From NCBI GenBank assembly GCA_902599955.1, contig CACKHK010000009.1:1-42865 (forward strand): 42,865 nucleotides of DNA. Reading direction: 5' to 3'. A program made the position numbers and the translations under genes. Position 1 is the first letter of the stretch. Each line of letters opens with the position of its first letter. The DNA comes from an uncultured Pelagibacteraceae bacterium. Its GTDB lineage: Bacteria; Pseudomonadota; Alphaproteobacteria; Pelagibacterales; Pelagibacteraceae. The notes under the pieces were generated by a model. It did not search any database. It worked only from the letters and a program-made list of their open reading frames with translations, and was not told the DNA's origin. Positions 15,440 to 24,274 of the stretch are shown in pieces.

Positions 15440-15829
15440 TTAATAGCTTGTATATTCTTTAATTTCTTTGATTTTAGAACCTGTATGATTATTCATTTCC
15501 AGTTTAAGTTTTGCTCTGTCATCATTTAAAAAATGTACGTCTCTTGAAAGTTTTATAAATTTTTCACCAAAATCAGAATTTTTTTCACATAATCTTTTAT
15601 CATCCTCAATAACCCAGAGTTTTGAATTAATTTCTTTTAATGAATTGAATAATTCAAGTAATTTTTCATCTGATTCAACATTTTTATTAAATTGATCTTT
15701 AAGTACACTATATTCATCGTTTATAAATTTTAGTTTCTCAAGATCCTTAATTTTTTCTTTTTTTATTTCCAGAATAGAGATTTTATCTAAAAGTTCACCA
15801 ACTGATACTTCGACTAGTATTTTATTCAT
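15440..15829 (-). CDS. DUF6165-like protein, unknown function
   Basis: A 129-residue soluble protein opening KILVEVSVGELLDKISILEIKKEKI, a pattern I associate with the DUF6165 family. The rest is charged and helical with heptad-like leucines (residues 25-60 and 85-115), suggesting coiled-coil character. No signal peptide or membrane segment is present. Family members often sit by lipopolysaccharide or glycosyltransferase genes, and here a GT9 glycosyltransferase is divergent 32 bases away. A TATAAA lies 8 bases upstream of the ATG. Its biochemical role is not known to me. Confidence 0.75.
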   Translation of the reverse strand: MNKILVEVSVGELLDKISILEIKKEKIKDLEKLKFINDEYSVLKDQFNKNVESDEKLLELFNSLKEINSKLWVIEDDKRLCEKNSDFGEKFIKLSRDVHFLNDDRAKLKLEMNNHTGSKIKEIKEYTSY

Positions 15830-15861
15830 AATTTTTTATAGTGTGTTAAGTTGTTTAAAAT

Positions 15862-16803
15862 ATGTCTAATATTCTCATAATTAAACATGGTTCTTTAGGT
15901 GATATAGCTCAGGCAAGTGGTGCAATTCAAGATATTTCTGATTTTCATAAAGATGATAAAATCTATTTATTAACATCAAAGCCTTACATTGATCTTTTTA
16001 AGCAAAACCCTCATCTAGAGGGCACAATTTTAGATAAGAGATTATCAAGATTTAATTTGATTTATTTATTCAATCTTATGAGAAAATTGAAAAAATACAA
16101 ATTTATAAAAGTTTTTGATTTACAAAATTCTTCTCGTTCAAGTTTCTATAAAAAAATATTATTTCCTAATGCCGGCAATCTTATTTGGTCATCTTCTGAA
16201 ACTACATTACCAAATGATAAGTCTAAAGTTGAATTTGATAAAAATCCTGTTCTAGATAGATTTAAACATCAATTAGAAGCTTCAGGTGTAAAAACTATCA
16301 AAACTATGTTTCCTGATTTTAAGTGGGCTTGCTCAAATATAGAAAATATAAAAAAAAAATTTAATTTAAATAAATACATAGTTTTATTTCCTTTCTGTTC
16401 GCCGCATTTAACAATTAAAAAATGGCCTTTTTACAATGAACTCATAGAACTAATTAAAAAAAAATTTGAAAATGAATATCAAATTGTTGTTGCTCCAGGT
16501 CCCAAAGAGATTAATATGACAAAAGAGATTAATGCAATTACAATTTTAAACCAAAATAATTCATTAAATATACAGGAACTTGCATCTTTAATAAAAGGAA
16601 GTAGTTTTGTTATATCAAATGATACAGGACCAGCACATATTGCTTCACACCTTGGTGTTAAAGGAGTAGCATTATTTGGATCACATACAACAGCATACAA
16701 AGTAAGTATAGAAAGAGAAAATTTTAAAGCAATCCAAGTAACAGATCTTAATAAACTTTCACCAGAAAAAGTTTTTGAATATTTTTTACAATCTTTAAAT
16801 TAA
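15862..16803 (+). CDS. Glycosyltransferase family 9 (heptosyltransferase-like)
   Basis: A 313-residue GT-B-fold enzyme of the ADP-heptose:LPS heptosyltransferase family. The N-terminal domain opens ILIIKHGSLGDIAQASGAI (3-21), the acceptor loop with the GD motif. The C-terminal domain has the donor-site signature SNDTGPAHIASHLGVKGVALFGS (about 253-275). The family usually adds heptose or a related sugar to lipid A core in the cytoplasmic leaflet. SAR11 outer-membrane sugars are poorly known, so the donor is uncertain. It overlaps the next gene by one base. Confidence 0.9.
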   Translation: MSNILIIKHGSLGDIAQASGAIQDISDFHKDDKIYLLTSKPYIDLFKQNPHLEGTILDKRLSRFNLIYLFNLMRKLKKYKFIKVFDLQNSSRSSFYKKILFPNAGNLIWSSSETTLPNDKSKVEFDKNPVLDRFKHQLEASGVKTIKTMFPDFKWACSNIENIKKKFNLNKYIVLFPFCSPHLTIKKWPFYNELIELIKKKFENEYQIVVAPGPKEINMTKEINAITILNQNNSLNIQELASLIKGSSFVISNDTGPAHIASHLGVKGVALFGSHTTAYKVSIERENFKAIQVTDLNKLSPEKVFEYFLQSLN

Positions 16804-17546
16804 TGGAAATAAATTCGCTTTTTTTTATAAGTGTTGTTCCAGCTATTGTTTTATATGGGATTGCAAAATCTGGTTTAGGTGGTTCAATATCGTTGATATC
16901 TGTTCCTTTAATGACTGTTTTGATGCCATTACAACAAGCACTTGCTATAATTTTACCAATTTTAATTTTCTCAGACATGATAGCTGTTTATCGATTTAGA
17001 AAGGAATTTAATCTAAATATCCTAAAGTTAATAGTGCCCTTTGCAGCTGTTGGAATTATAATTGGTTCACTTACTTTTAGTTTTTTTTCTGAAAATTTAT
17101 TAAAATTTATTGTTGGAATAATGGGTTTTTTATTTGCAGGACATTATTTTTTATTTAAAAAAGAAAAAACAACCCCAGCAAAGCAAAATTTTTTAAAAGG
17201 TGCTATATGCTCAGCAATAGCAGGATTTTCAAGTTTTTGTGTACATGCAGGTGGAACTCCTACGAGTCTTTATTTATTACCATTAAGATTAAAAAAAGAA
17301 GTTTACGTTGGAACTAGAATAATTTTTTTTAGCTGTGTTAATCTAATAAAACTTCCACTATACATTTATTTATCAATGATGAGTTTTGATACATTGTATC
17401 AATCCATCTCCCTTTTCCCTCTAGCTATAATTGGAATATTTATTGGCTACAAATTATTAAAAATTATAGAAGAAAATTTATTTTATAATATTCTTTATGC
17501 ATTAATTCTTTTAAGTAGTATGAAACTCATTCTAGACTTTATTTAA
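16803..17546 (+). CDS. TSUP-family (TauE/SafE) membrane transporter
   Basis: A 247-residue membrane protein with about seven or eight hydrophobic segments. Each half begins with a Gly-rich segment typical of the TSUP family: KSGLGGSISLISVPLM (about 17-33) and AGFSSFCVHAGGTPTSLYL (about 137-156). Members move sulfite, sulfoacetate, or other small organic acids across the inner membrane. The start codon overlaps the GT9 stop (TAATG). It is convergent with the AbrB-like gene 4 bases away. The substrate is unknown. Confidence 0.88.
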   Translation: MEINSLFFISVVPAIVLYGIAKSGLGGSISLISVPLMTVLMPLQQALAIILPILIFSDMIAVYRFRKEFNLNILKLIVPFAAVGIIIGSLTFSFFSENLLKFIVGIMGFLFAGHYFLFKKEKTTPAKQNFLKGAICSAIAGFSSFCVHAGGTPTSLYLLPLRLKKEVYVGTRIIFFSCVNLIKLPLYIYLSMMSFDTLYQSISLFPLAIIGIFIGYKLLKIIEENLFYNILYALILLSSMKLILDFI

Positions 17547-17550
17547 ATAT

Positions 17551-18621
17551 TTAAAATTCATCAGTAAATTTTTTAAGTATTATAGGAAGAAAAGCTACAA
17601 TAATTAATATTCTTAAAAAGTGATGATAGCTAACAAAAATTGGATCAATATTATAAGCTACACTTATTACAACCATCTCATGTATGCCTCCTGGAGCGAA
17701 ACTTAGAAATGTAGGAATGAAATCAAAGCCAAGAAATTGTAAAAAATAAGCCGTTACCATTGCAACAATTACAAGAATAGAACTTACCATAACCCCATGA
17801 AATATATAAAAAAATAATTCTTTCAGTTTTAAACCATTTAATCTACTTCCGAGTGCTGTTCCTAAAAAAATAAAAGCAATATTTATTATAAAATCAGGAA
17901 ATCTAGCATTCACAATTTCAAAAGTATAAAATAATCCCGACAAAGCCATCGCTCCAACAAGAATTGGAGATGGAATTTTTAGTTTTTTTAAAAATATTGA
18001 AAATAAATAACAAATTAAAATTAAAAATATAATTTCAAAACAATATCTTAGATTATAGACATTATCGTAATTATATCCTTCGATCTCTGAAAAACCCAAA
18101 TTACTAATAAATAGAATTGGTACAAAACTTACAATAAAAATTACTCTTGTTGCTTGTGGTATTAATACTTGCTTATGGTTATCTTTTTTACCATATTCTA
18201 AAAGTGCTGCTGCAATTGGAACAAATGCACCTGGCAGCGCTGCTAAAGTAGCAATAAATTTATCAAATTTACAAACTTTAACAAAATATAAACCAGCCAA
18301 TATTGTGCTTACAATTGTACATACCAACATTGCTACAGATGAAAATACCCACAAATGTATTTTGTATAATAAAGATACATTTAAAGTCCCGCCAAGAATT
18401 ATTCCAACCATTAAAAAAATAGGATTTAATAATTTTGTGGGAAATTTTATGTTAAATTTTGTAAAAGCAACACAAAGATTCAAACCTAGAGAACCTAATA
18501 ACCATGGTAAAGGCAGACCAATTATAGTTCCAATATAACCACCTATAATACCAATAGCGAGAGCTTTATAGCTGGTGCTCAAATCTTTAAAAAAGTTTTG
18601 AAATGATAAAGTATTTAACAT
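17551..18621 (-). CDS. AbrB-family membrane protein
   Basis: A 356-residue protein with about ten hydrophobic segments in two repeats. The first carries GGYIGTIIGLPLPWLLGSL (28-46), and the second has PSPILVGAMALSGLF and FAPGGIHEMVVISVAYNID near the end (about 310-330). This matches the AbrB family (PF05145), often mislabelled ammonia monooxygenase and thought to be a transporter or regulator-like membrane protein. It is divergent from tctC, and AbrB-type genes are often next to tripartite tricarboxylate transporters. Function is not established. Confidence 0.85.
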   Translation of the reverse strand: MLNTLSFQNFFKDLSTSYKALAIGIIGGYIGTIIGLPLPWLLGSLGLNLCVAFTKFNIKFPTKLLNPIFLMVGIILGGTLNVSLLYKIHLWVFSSVAMLVCTIVSTILAGLYFVKVCKFDKFIATLAALPGAFVPIAAALLEYGKKDNHKQVLIPQATRVIFIVSFVPILFISNLGFSEIEGYNYDNVYNLRYCFEIIFLILICYLFSIFLKKLKIPSPILVGAMALSGLFYTFEIVNARFPDFIINIAFIFLGTALGSRLNGLKLKELFFYIFHGVMVSSILVIVAMVTAYFLQFLGFDFIPTFLSFAPGGIHEMVVISVAYNIDPIFVSYHHFLRILIIVAFLPIILKKFTDEF

Positions 18622-18635
18622 TTACGTAATCATTA

Positions 18636-18664
18636 TTGACACTAAATATAAATCTATGTTTAAT
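18636..18664 (+). promoter_or_regulatory. Promoter of the tctCBA operon
   Basis: TTGACA (18636-18641), a 17-base spacer, and TTTAAT (18659-18664) make a near-consensus sigma-70 promoter. A second candidate -10, TATAAT, lies at 18671-18676 without a good -35. A purine-rich GAGAGG site (18685-18690) follows, 5 bases before the ATG at 18696. Confidence 0.7.
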
Positions 18665-18695
18665 ATCAGGTATAATTATAATAAGAGAGGAAATA

Positions 18696-19676
18696 ATGAA
18701 ACTAATTAAATCTTTAATTACAGTTTTATTCTCAACTTTACTTTTAATTTCAGCAACAACCTCAAGCTCAGTAGCAATGGATAAATTGCACTTTGTAATT
18801 GGTGGTGGTGCTGGAGGTGGTTGGGATGGAACTGCTAGAGGAACAGGAGAAGCTTTAACAAAAGCTGGAATGTTAAAAAGTGCATCATTTGAAAATATGT
18901 CAGGTGGTGGAGGTGGAAAAGCTTTAGCTTACATGATTAACACAAAACCTGCTAATACAATTCTAGTTCAATCAACACCATTGGTCTTAAGATCAATCAC
19001 AAGACACAAAGGTTATGTAAAAGGTACTGGTACTTTATCTTACAAAGACGTTGTGCCAATTGCTGGAGTTATTGGTGATTATGGAGCTATTGCAGTAGCT
19101 AAAAGTTCACCTTTTAAAAACTTTAAAGATGTAGTTGATGCTTACAACAAAGATCCAAATTCAGTTAAGATGGCTGGTGGCTCTGTCAGAGGAAGCATGG
19201 ACCATTTAATTGGTGCTTTAGCATTTCAAGCTGCAGGAGCAGATCCAAATGCAGTTGCATATATACCATATGATGCTGGAGGAAAAGCATTAGCAGGACT
19301 TTTATCTGGGGAGACTCAAATTATATCAACAGGCTTAGGTGAATTGATGGGTGCAAGAGACCAAGTAAGAATTATTGGTATTACTGCTCCATCAAGAGTA
19401 TCTGATGCTCCAGATGCACCAACATTAAAAGAACAAGGATATGATGTACAATTCGTAAACTGGAGAGGTTTTTTTGGTCCTCCAGGAATGAGCAATTCTG
19501 ATAAATCAAAAATTGCTAAAATGTTAGGCGACGTACAAAAAACTCCTGAATGGGAAACTGTAAGAGCAAGAAATGCATGGGTAAATATTTATAACCCAGA
19601 AGGAAAGTTTGTTTCTTTCTTAGAAAAACAAACTGAAGAAATGACAGCTCTTATGAAAAAACTAGGAGTAATTTAA
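18696..19676 (+). CDS. tctC: Tripartite tricarboxylate transporter receptor (TctC)
   Basis: A periplasmic receptor of the TctC/Bug family, 326 residues from the ATG at 18696. That ATG has a GAGAGG site 5 bases upstream and opens a signal peptide (MKLIKSLITVLFSTLLLISA..., cleavage near 28). An in-frame TTG at 18636 would extend the protein by 20 residues, but it is the promoter -35 box, so I reject it. The mature protein shows the Bug pattern: FVIGGGAGGGWDGTARG (ligand loop) near 33-50, GSVRGSMDHL near 162-171, AGLLSGETQII and a C-terminal FVNWRGFFGPPGM. Ligands of the family are carboxylates. A terminator-like hairpin follows the stop. Confidence 0.93.
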   Translation: MKLIKSLITVLFSTLLLISATTSSSVAMDKLHFVIGGGAGGGWDGTARGTGEALTKAGMLKSASFENMSGGGGGKALAYMINTKPANTILVQSTPLVLRSITRHKGYVKGTGTLSYKDVVPIAGVIGDYGAIAVAKSSPFKNFKDVVDAYNKDPNSVKMAGGSVRGSMDHLIGALAFQAAGADPNAVAYIPYDAGGKALAGLLSGETQIISTGLGELMGARDQVRIIGITAPSRVSDAPDAPTLKEQGYDVQFVNWRGFFGPPGMSNSDKSKIAKMLGDVQKTPEWETVRARNAWVNIYNPEGKFVSFLEKQTEEMTALMKKLGVI

Positions 19677-19696
19677 TCTTTAAGATTATTTAAAAT

Positions 19697-19744
19697 AGAG
19701 CAGTGAATATAAATACAACAAAAATTATATCACTGCTCTTTTTT
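19697..19744 (+). terminator. Terminator-like hairpin covering the tctB start codon
   Basis: AGAGCAGTGA (19697-19706) pairs perfectly with TCACTGCTCT (19730-19739). The stem continues after one bulged A through TATAA/TTATA-type pairs, and T-residues run from 19739 to 19744. The GTG start of tctB (19703-19705) is inside the 5' arm. The element can both end transcription after tctC and bury the tctB start in readthrough RNA. Confidence 0.75.
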
Positions 19745-20173
19745 ATTTTCTCAGCATTCTATCTATACACCGCTTATCAAATTCAGGTTTTTGCATTTGA
19801 TGAAAATGCACCATTTAATGCTAGAACATTTCCAATTTATTTAGGCTATGCAGGATTATTTTTTTCTGGGTTAAAAGTTGTTCTACCTGAGCCTAACACC
19901 ATAAAAGTAGACCATAAAAATCTAGAGTATAAAAAAACAGGGATACTTATAGTAATTGCAATTATTTATGGGGCTACAATTTTAAAAGTTGGATATTTTT
20001 TAACTACTTCATTATTTTTATTTTCATCTTATTATTTTTTAGGTGAGAGAAGGTGGGTCTTAATGTTTTTATTATCTTTTCCCTTCGTAGCAGCTTTTAT
20101 GTACCTTCTTCATGGCATTCTTGATATTTATTTAAGAGATCCATTCTTGCAATCAATTGGAGTTATGGGATGA
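19703..20173 (+). CDS. tctB: Tripartite tricarboxylate transporter small membrane subunit (TctB)
   Basis: A 156-residue protein with four hydrophobic segments, the standard TctB shape. Its first segment is residues 8-26, followed by NARTFPIYLGYAGLFF, where TctB proteins usually have a FP/P-L-GA-type motif. The GTG start at 19703 lies inside the stem of a terminator-like hairpin. No ATG, GTG or TTG follows in frame before the first membrane segment, so this start is kept, though an ATT start is possible. The 3' end overlaps tctA by 4 bases (ATGA). Confidence 0.85.
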   Translation: MNINTTKIISLLFFIFSAFYLYTAYQIQVFAFDENAPFNARTFPIYLGYAGLFFSGLKVVLPEPNTIKVDHKNLEYKKTGILIVIAIIYGATILKVGYFLTTSLFLFSSYYFLGERRWVLMFLLSFPFVAAFMYLLHGILDIYLRDPFLQSIGVMG

Positions 20174-21675
20174 TTGAAGGGATTTTAATTGGTTTAACCA
20201 CAGCTCTTACACTTCAAAATATTTTAATGGTAATGGTTGGGTGTTTTTTTGGAACTATTATTGGAATGTTGCCAGGTCTTGGTCCAATGACTGCAATTGC
20301 CTTAATGATACCAATTACTTATGGATTTGACCCTGCTACAGGGTTAATTCTTATGGCAGGTGTTTATTATGGCGCTGTATTTGGTGGCTCTACTTCTTCA
20401 ATATTGCTTAATGCACCTGGTGTCCCAGGTACAGTTGCTACCTCATTTGATGGCTATCCAATGGCACAACAAGGAAAGGCAGGTAAAGCGTTAGCAATTG
20501 CTGCTTGGAGTTCTTTTGCAGGTGGAACATTATCTGCAATTTATCTTTTGTTTATGGCACCTAGTTTATCTAAAGTAAGTTTATCATTTAGATCGCCAGA
20601 TTATTTTGCTTTAATGATTTTAGGTTTAACTGCAATTGCAGCTTTTTCGTCCAAAGGTCAATTTTTAAAAGCAATGATGATGGTAGTATTAGGTTTAATG
20701 TTAGCTTCAGTTGGCCAAGATAGCTTATCCGATATTACAAGATTTACATTTAATAATATGAATTTAACGGATGGAATTAGCTTTGTTCTTGTTGTAATGG
20801 CTACATTTGCAATGAGCGAAGCACTTACAATTATTTTAAAAAGAAATGATCCAACTAGTGCTGCTAAACAAGTTTCATTGACAGAACTTGGTTCAATTAA
20901 AATCAATAAAGAAGAAAGATCAAAAATGTACAAAACAATCCCAAGATCATCCATAATTGGTTTTTTAATTGGAGTATTACCAGGCGCAGGTGCAACAATT
21001 GCATCTTTCTTAGCTTATGGAATGGAAAGAAATGTAGTTAATGATGAAGAAAAAGAAAAATTTGGAAAAGGAAGTGTAAATGGTTTGTCAGCTCCTGAAA
21101 CCGCAAACAATGCAGCGTGTTCTGGTTCATTTGTTCCCATGTTAACGCTAGGTATACCAGGAAGCGGAACTACAGCAGTTATGTTAGGTGCACTATTAGG
21201 TTTTGGAGTTCAACCTGGGCCAAGATTATATATGACAAATCCAGAAATTTTTTGGTCAATAATAATGTCAATGTATATAGGTATGGTTATATTATTGATT
21301 TTAAATCTTCCTTTAATTCCATATATTGCAAGAATTCTTGCTGTCCCTAAAAATTATTTAATACCTTTAATATTGTTTTTCTCAGTTACAGGAATTTATG
21401 TAATGTCTTTCAATAACTTTGATATTTATTTAATGATCGGAATTGCAGTTGTTGCAACATTTCTAAGATTATATGATTTTCCTATGCCACCTCTGATACT
21501 AGCTTTTGTATTAGGAGGATTAATGGAAGAAAACTTGAGAAGATCTTTATTATTAAGTAATGGTTCTTGGGAATTTTTATGGGACAGAGCTTTAACTGCA
21601 TGCATTTTATTAACTACAATTTTAATTGTAATTTGGCACGTTTATAAAACTATGTTTAAAAAGACTAATAATTAA
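20170..21675 (+). CDS. tctA: Tripartite tricarboxylate transporter large permease (TctA)
   Basis: A 501-residue inner-membrane permease of normal family length with about eleven hydrophobic segments. Diagnostic motifs are GTIIGMLPGLGPMTAIALMIP (28-48), GAVFGGSTSSILLNAPG (68-84), a second half with GVLPGAGATIASFLAYG (263-280), and NNAACSGSFVPMLTLGIPGSGTTAVMLGAL. The paired GxxPGxG loops bind the solute. It works with TctB and TctC to take up a carboxylate. Its stop overlaps the convergent 21672 gene by 4 bases. The substrate may be citrate or another organic acid and is not evident. Confidence 0.95.
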   Translation: MIEGILIGLTTALTLQNILMVMVGCFFGTIIGMLPGLGPMTAIALMIPITYGFDPATGLILMAGVYYGAVFGGSTSSILLNAPGVPGTVATSFDGYPMAQQGKAGKALAIAAWSSFAGGTLSAIYLLFMAPSLSKVSLSFRSPDYFALMILGLTAIAAFSSKGQFLKAMMMVVLGLMLASVGQDSLSDITRFTFNNMNLTDGISFVLVVMATFAMSEALTIILKRNDPTSAAKQVSLTELGSIKINKEERSKMYKTIPRSSIIGFLIGVLPGAGATIASFLAYGMERNVVNDEEKEKFGKGSVNGLSAPETANNAACSGSFVPMLTLGIPGSGTTAVMLGALLGFGVQPGPRLYMTNPEIFWSIIMSMYIGMVILLILNLPLIPYIARILAVPKNYLIPLILFFSVTGIYVMSFNNFDIYLMIGIAVVATFLRLYDFPMPPLILAFVLGGLMEENLRRSLLLSNGSWEFLWDRALTACILLTTILIVIWHVYKTMFKKTNN

Positions 21676-22091
21676 GTGATATAAATTTTATCAGACAAAC
21701 CGTAACAAAGTATAGCCATCATAATTAAAAAGACTGTAGGCGCTATAATACCCTCATTTGTAACTTTTTCATTAAGACCAGTTTTATCAATTTTAAGCGA
21801 GTAGAAATTTGTTCCTAAAACACATGCATGTATAATAAATATTAAATTAAAAAATGCCCAAGTACCTTCAATTCCATTTGGTCTTACAAACATTATATAA
21901 ATAGCCATTATTACCCAACCAAGCATTAGTGCTCCAACAAATCTAACCATTACAGCTGCACTATGATCTATACCAAACTTATCCATAAATTTTTTGGTTC
22001 CAGCAATTGTTTGAAAACAATATGCAGCTATTCCTATAAAATGTGCAAGAAATATAATTAAGTAGAAAATGTTATTAAATTTAGCGATCAT
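21672..22091 (-). CDS. Four-helix membrane protein, unknown function
   Basis: A 139-residue protein with four hydrophobic segments (about 8-28, 45-67, 78-96 and 115-133) and short polar loops, one containing KKFMDKFGIDHSAAVMVRFVGA. I do not recognise the family. It is convergent with tctA (4-base overlap of ends) and starts 9 bases after the stop of a GT4 glycosyltransferase, so it is probably the last gene of that minus-strand transcript. Confidence 0.7.
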   Translation of the reverse strand: MIAKFNNIFYLIIFLAHFIGIAAYCFQTIAGTKKFMDKFGIDHSAAVMVRFVGALMLGWVIMAIYIMFVRPNGIEGTWAFFNLIFIIHACVLGTNFYSLKIDKTGLNEKVTNEGIIAPTVFLIMMAILCYGLSDKIYIT

Positions 22092-22100
22092 ATAATTATT

Positions 22101-23183
22101 TTATAAGATTCTCTTATATTTTTCAATTGCCTTATCCCAAAGAAAGTTTGTGGAATTATTTTTAGCTTCTTTGCCATATTCTAAATATTTTTTTTCTTTA
22201 AAAAGGGTTTCTATACTTGAGTAAATATCTTCTAGTTTATTACCATCACATATCAGACCAGTTTTTTCGTGTATAATTGCATCTGCCGCACCTCCATCTT
22301 TTCCTCCAATTGATGGAACTCCATATTGTGCAGCCTCCACATAAGCAATTCCAAATCCTTCAACTGATTTCTTATAAATTACAGATGGCATTACAAAAAT
22401 ATTTGATTTTGCAATAAGAGCATTTTTTAAATCAGTTGGTATATTTTTTAAAAAAGTTACTTGATCTTCTAATTTTAGCTCAACAACTAATTTTTTTAAT
22501 TTTTCTTCCTCATCTCCATACCCGATACATGTATAAATTATATCTGGATAAATTTCTTTTAGGTTTCTAACAGCCATAATTACTTTTTCATGGTTTTTTC
22601 TTTTATCAAATCTTGAAACTGTAATTAGTCTATTTTTCTTTCCTTTTAATATTTCCTCAGCTTCATCTAAATATTTTTTTGGAACTTCAACTACTGGATC
22701 TACACCAGGATTAATAACAATTATTTTTCTTTCATCAACTCCAAGGTCTATAGCTAAGTTTTTTGTATAATTTGAATTTGCAACAATATGATCAACATTA
22801 TTTAGAACAGATAGTACTTTCCTATTCAATCCAGAGCCTTTAGGGTGATTTATTTCCTTTGAATGAATTAGACAAATTTTTTTTTTATTTGTTTTAATTA
22901 ATTCTAAACTTTTCCAATGATCAGCAATTAAACATTCTACATTTTTATTATTTTCAAGATAATCATTAATTAAATAAGATTTTCTATATTTTCTAATTAG
23001 CTTAATTCCACTAACTCTTTCAATTGAAAATGAAACAGAATTATCAAATTCTTCGTGATTTTCATGGTAATCTGCAAAAACTTTTATTAGATTTATTTTT
23101 GCTAGAGATCTTGCCAATCCCCACATGAGATTTTGCATACCTCCTAACTCTGGTGGAAAGGTTCTAGTAATTAATAAATACAT
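22101..23183 (-). CDS. Glycosyltransferase family 4
   Basis: A 360-residue GT-B retaining glycosyltransferase. The N-terminus has FPPELGGMQNLMWGLARSL (10-28), the Gly-Gly acceptor loop of GT4 enzymes. The C-terminal domain has ITVSRFDKRKNHEKVI (about 188-203) and the catalytic EGFGIAYVEAA E-x7-E motif (about 289-299), followed by GGAADAI. It transfers a sugar from a nucleotide donor in lipid or polysaccharide assembly; the sugars are unknown. It is 3 bases downstream of the thioredoxin-fold gene. Confidence 0.9.
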   Translation of the reverse strand: MYLLITRTFPPELGGMQNLMWGLARSLAKINLIKVFADYHENHEEFDNSVSFSIERVSGIKLIRKYRKSYLINDYLENNKNVECLIADHWKSLELIKTNKKKICLIHSKEINHPKGSGLNRKVLSVLNNVDHIVANSNYTKNLAIDLGVDERKIIVINPGVDPVVEVPKKYLDEAEEILKGKKNRLITVSRFDKRKNHEKVIMAVRNLKEIYPDIIYTCIGYGDEEEKLKKLVVELKLEDQVTFLKNIPTDLKNALIAKSNIFVMPSVIYKKSVEGFGIAYVEAAQYGVPSIGGKDGGAADAIIHEKTGLICDGNKLEDIYSSIETLFKEKKYLEYGKEAKNNSTNFLWDKAIEKYKRIL

Positions 23184-23186
23184 TAT

Positions 23187-23741
23187 TTATTGAAACCACT
23201 TAATACTGCAGCCCATGCTTGGAAACTGTTCATTAGGACCTTTGTTGGATTTTGCAATCATTTTCATTGCTTTTTTAAGTTCACTATCTCCATTCTCTTT
23301 AGGTTTTAAGTTTTGTAATTCTCTTATTCTTCCTCTGTATTGAAGTTCAAGATTTTTATTATATCCAAAAAAATCTGGAGTGCAGACTGCACCATAAGTT
23401 TTTGCTACTTGTTGAGTTTCATCTATTACATACGGAAAATTAAAATTATGATTTTTTGAAAATTTAACCATATTATCGAATGAATCTTCCTCATATCTTT
23501 TTGGGTCATTTGACATTATTGCTAGAGATTTAATACCGTCATTCTCCAAATCCTTACAATCTTCGACAACATTTTTGATCACAGCCAAAACATAAGGACA
23601 GTGATTACAGATAAACATTATTAATGTTCCATTTTCACCTTTTACATCATTCAATGAAATTATTTTATTGTCTATTGATTTAAGTTCAAAGTAATCAGCT
23701 TTTTTACCGAAGTCACAAATTGGTGTTTTTGTTAATGCCAT
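23187..23741 (-). CDS. Thioredoxin-fold/peroxiredoxin-like protein with CNHCPYV motif
   Basis: A 184-residue cytoplasmic protein of the AhpC/TSA-thioredoxin superfamily. The active site is CNHCPYV (Cys45, Cys48) after the first strand GTLIMFI, with the cis-Pro in CTPDFFGYN (about 118-126) and a strand ELQYRGRI near 131. This CxxC subtype occurs widely in marine bacteria and cyanobacteria as an uncharacterised redoxin. It has no signal peptide. It is divergent from a gamma carbonic anhydrase gene across 20 bases. Reductase or peroxidase activity is inferred from the fold. Confidence 0.85.
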   Translation of the reverse strand: MALTKTPICDFGKKADYFELKSIDNKIISLNDVKGENGTLIMFICNHCPYVLAVIKNVVEDCKDLENDGIKSLAIMSNDPKRYEEDSFDNMVKFSKNHNFNFPYVIDETQQVAKTYGAVCTPDFFGYNKNLELQYRGRIRELQNLKPKENGDSELKKAMKMIAKSNKGPNEQFPSMGCSIKWFQ

Positions 23742-23761
23742 GATAAAAGATTATATAATTT

Positions 23762-24274
23762 ATGTTTTACGATTTAAAAGATAAAAAACCAAAAAACCTT
23801 GGCGAAAATTGGGTAGCACCTAACGCTGTTATAATTGGAGACGTAACATTAGAAAAAAACTCCAGTGTCTGGTTTAATGCAACACTCAGAGGTGATATCG
23901 AAAATATACACATTGGAGAAGGTTCAAATGTACAAGATGGAAGTGTTTTACATACAGATCCAGGTTACCCTTTAAAAATCGGAAAGAACGTAACGATTGG
24001 TCATATGGTTATGCTTCACGGTTGCACAATTGACGATAATTCTTTAATTGGAATCGGAGCTGTAGTTCTTAATAGAGCAAAAATTGGAAAGAATTGTATA
24101 ATTGGTGCCAAATCATTAGTAACAGAAAGAAAAGAAATACCAGATAATTCATTAGTTATGGGATCCCCAGCAAAAATTATAAGGCACTTAACTGAGGATG
24201 AAATTGAAGCTGTTAAGCAAAATGCAATTAGGTATCAAGAAAACTGGAAAAAATATTCTAAATCAGTATTTTAA
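23762..24274 (+). CDS. Gamma-class carbonic anhydrase family protein
   Basis: A 170-residue left-handed beta-helix protein of the YrdA/PaaY/CaiE type, built of hexapeptide repeats from about residue 15 to 140. The three metal-binding histidines are in place: His64 (LHT), His81 (IGH) and His86 (LHG). RGDIENIHIGEGSNVQDG (43-60) is a hallmark of the family. It assembles as a trimer with zinc between subunits. Activity as a carbonic anhydrase varies in this family, so hydration of CO2 is possible but not certain. The 3' end overlaps the convergent small gene by 4 bases. Confidence 0.9.
   Translation: MFYDLKDKKPKNLGENWVAPNAVIIGDVTLEKNSSVWFNATLRGDIENIHIGEGSNVQDGSVLHTDPGYPLKIGKNVTIGHMVMLHGCTIDDNSLIGIGAVVLNRAKIGKNCIIGAKSLVTERKEIPDNSLVMGSPAKIIRHLTEDEIEAVKQNAIRYQENWKKYSKSVF

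Noticed and set aside
18636-18695. Upstream TTG start for tctC
   Set aside because: The TTG is the first part of a TTGACA -35 box, and the ATG at 18696 has a Shine-Dalgarno site and opens a proper signal peptide.
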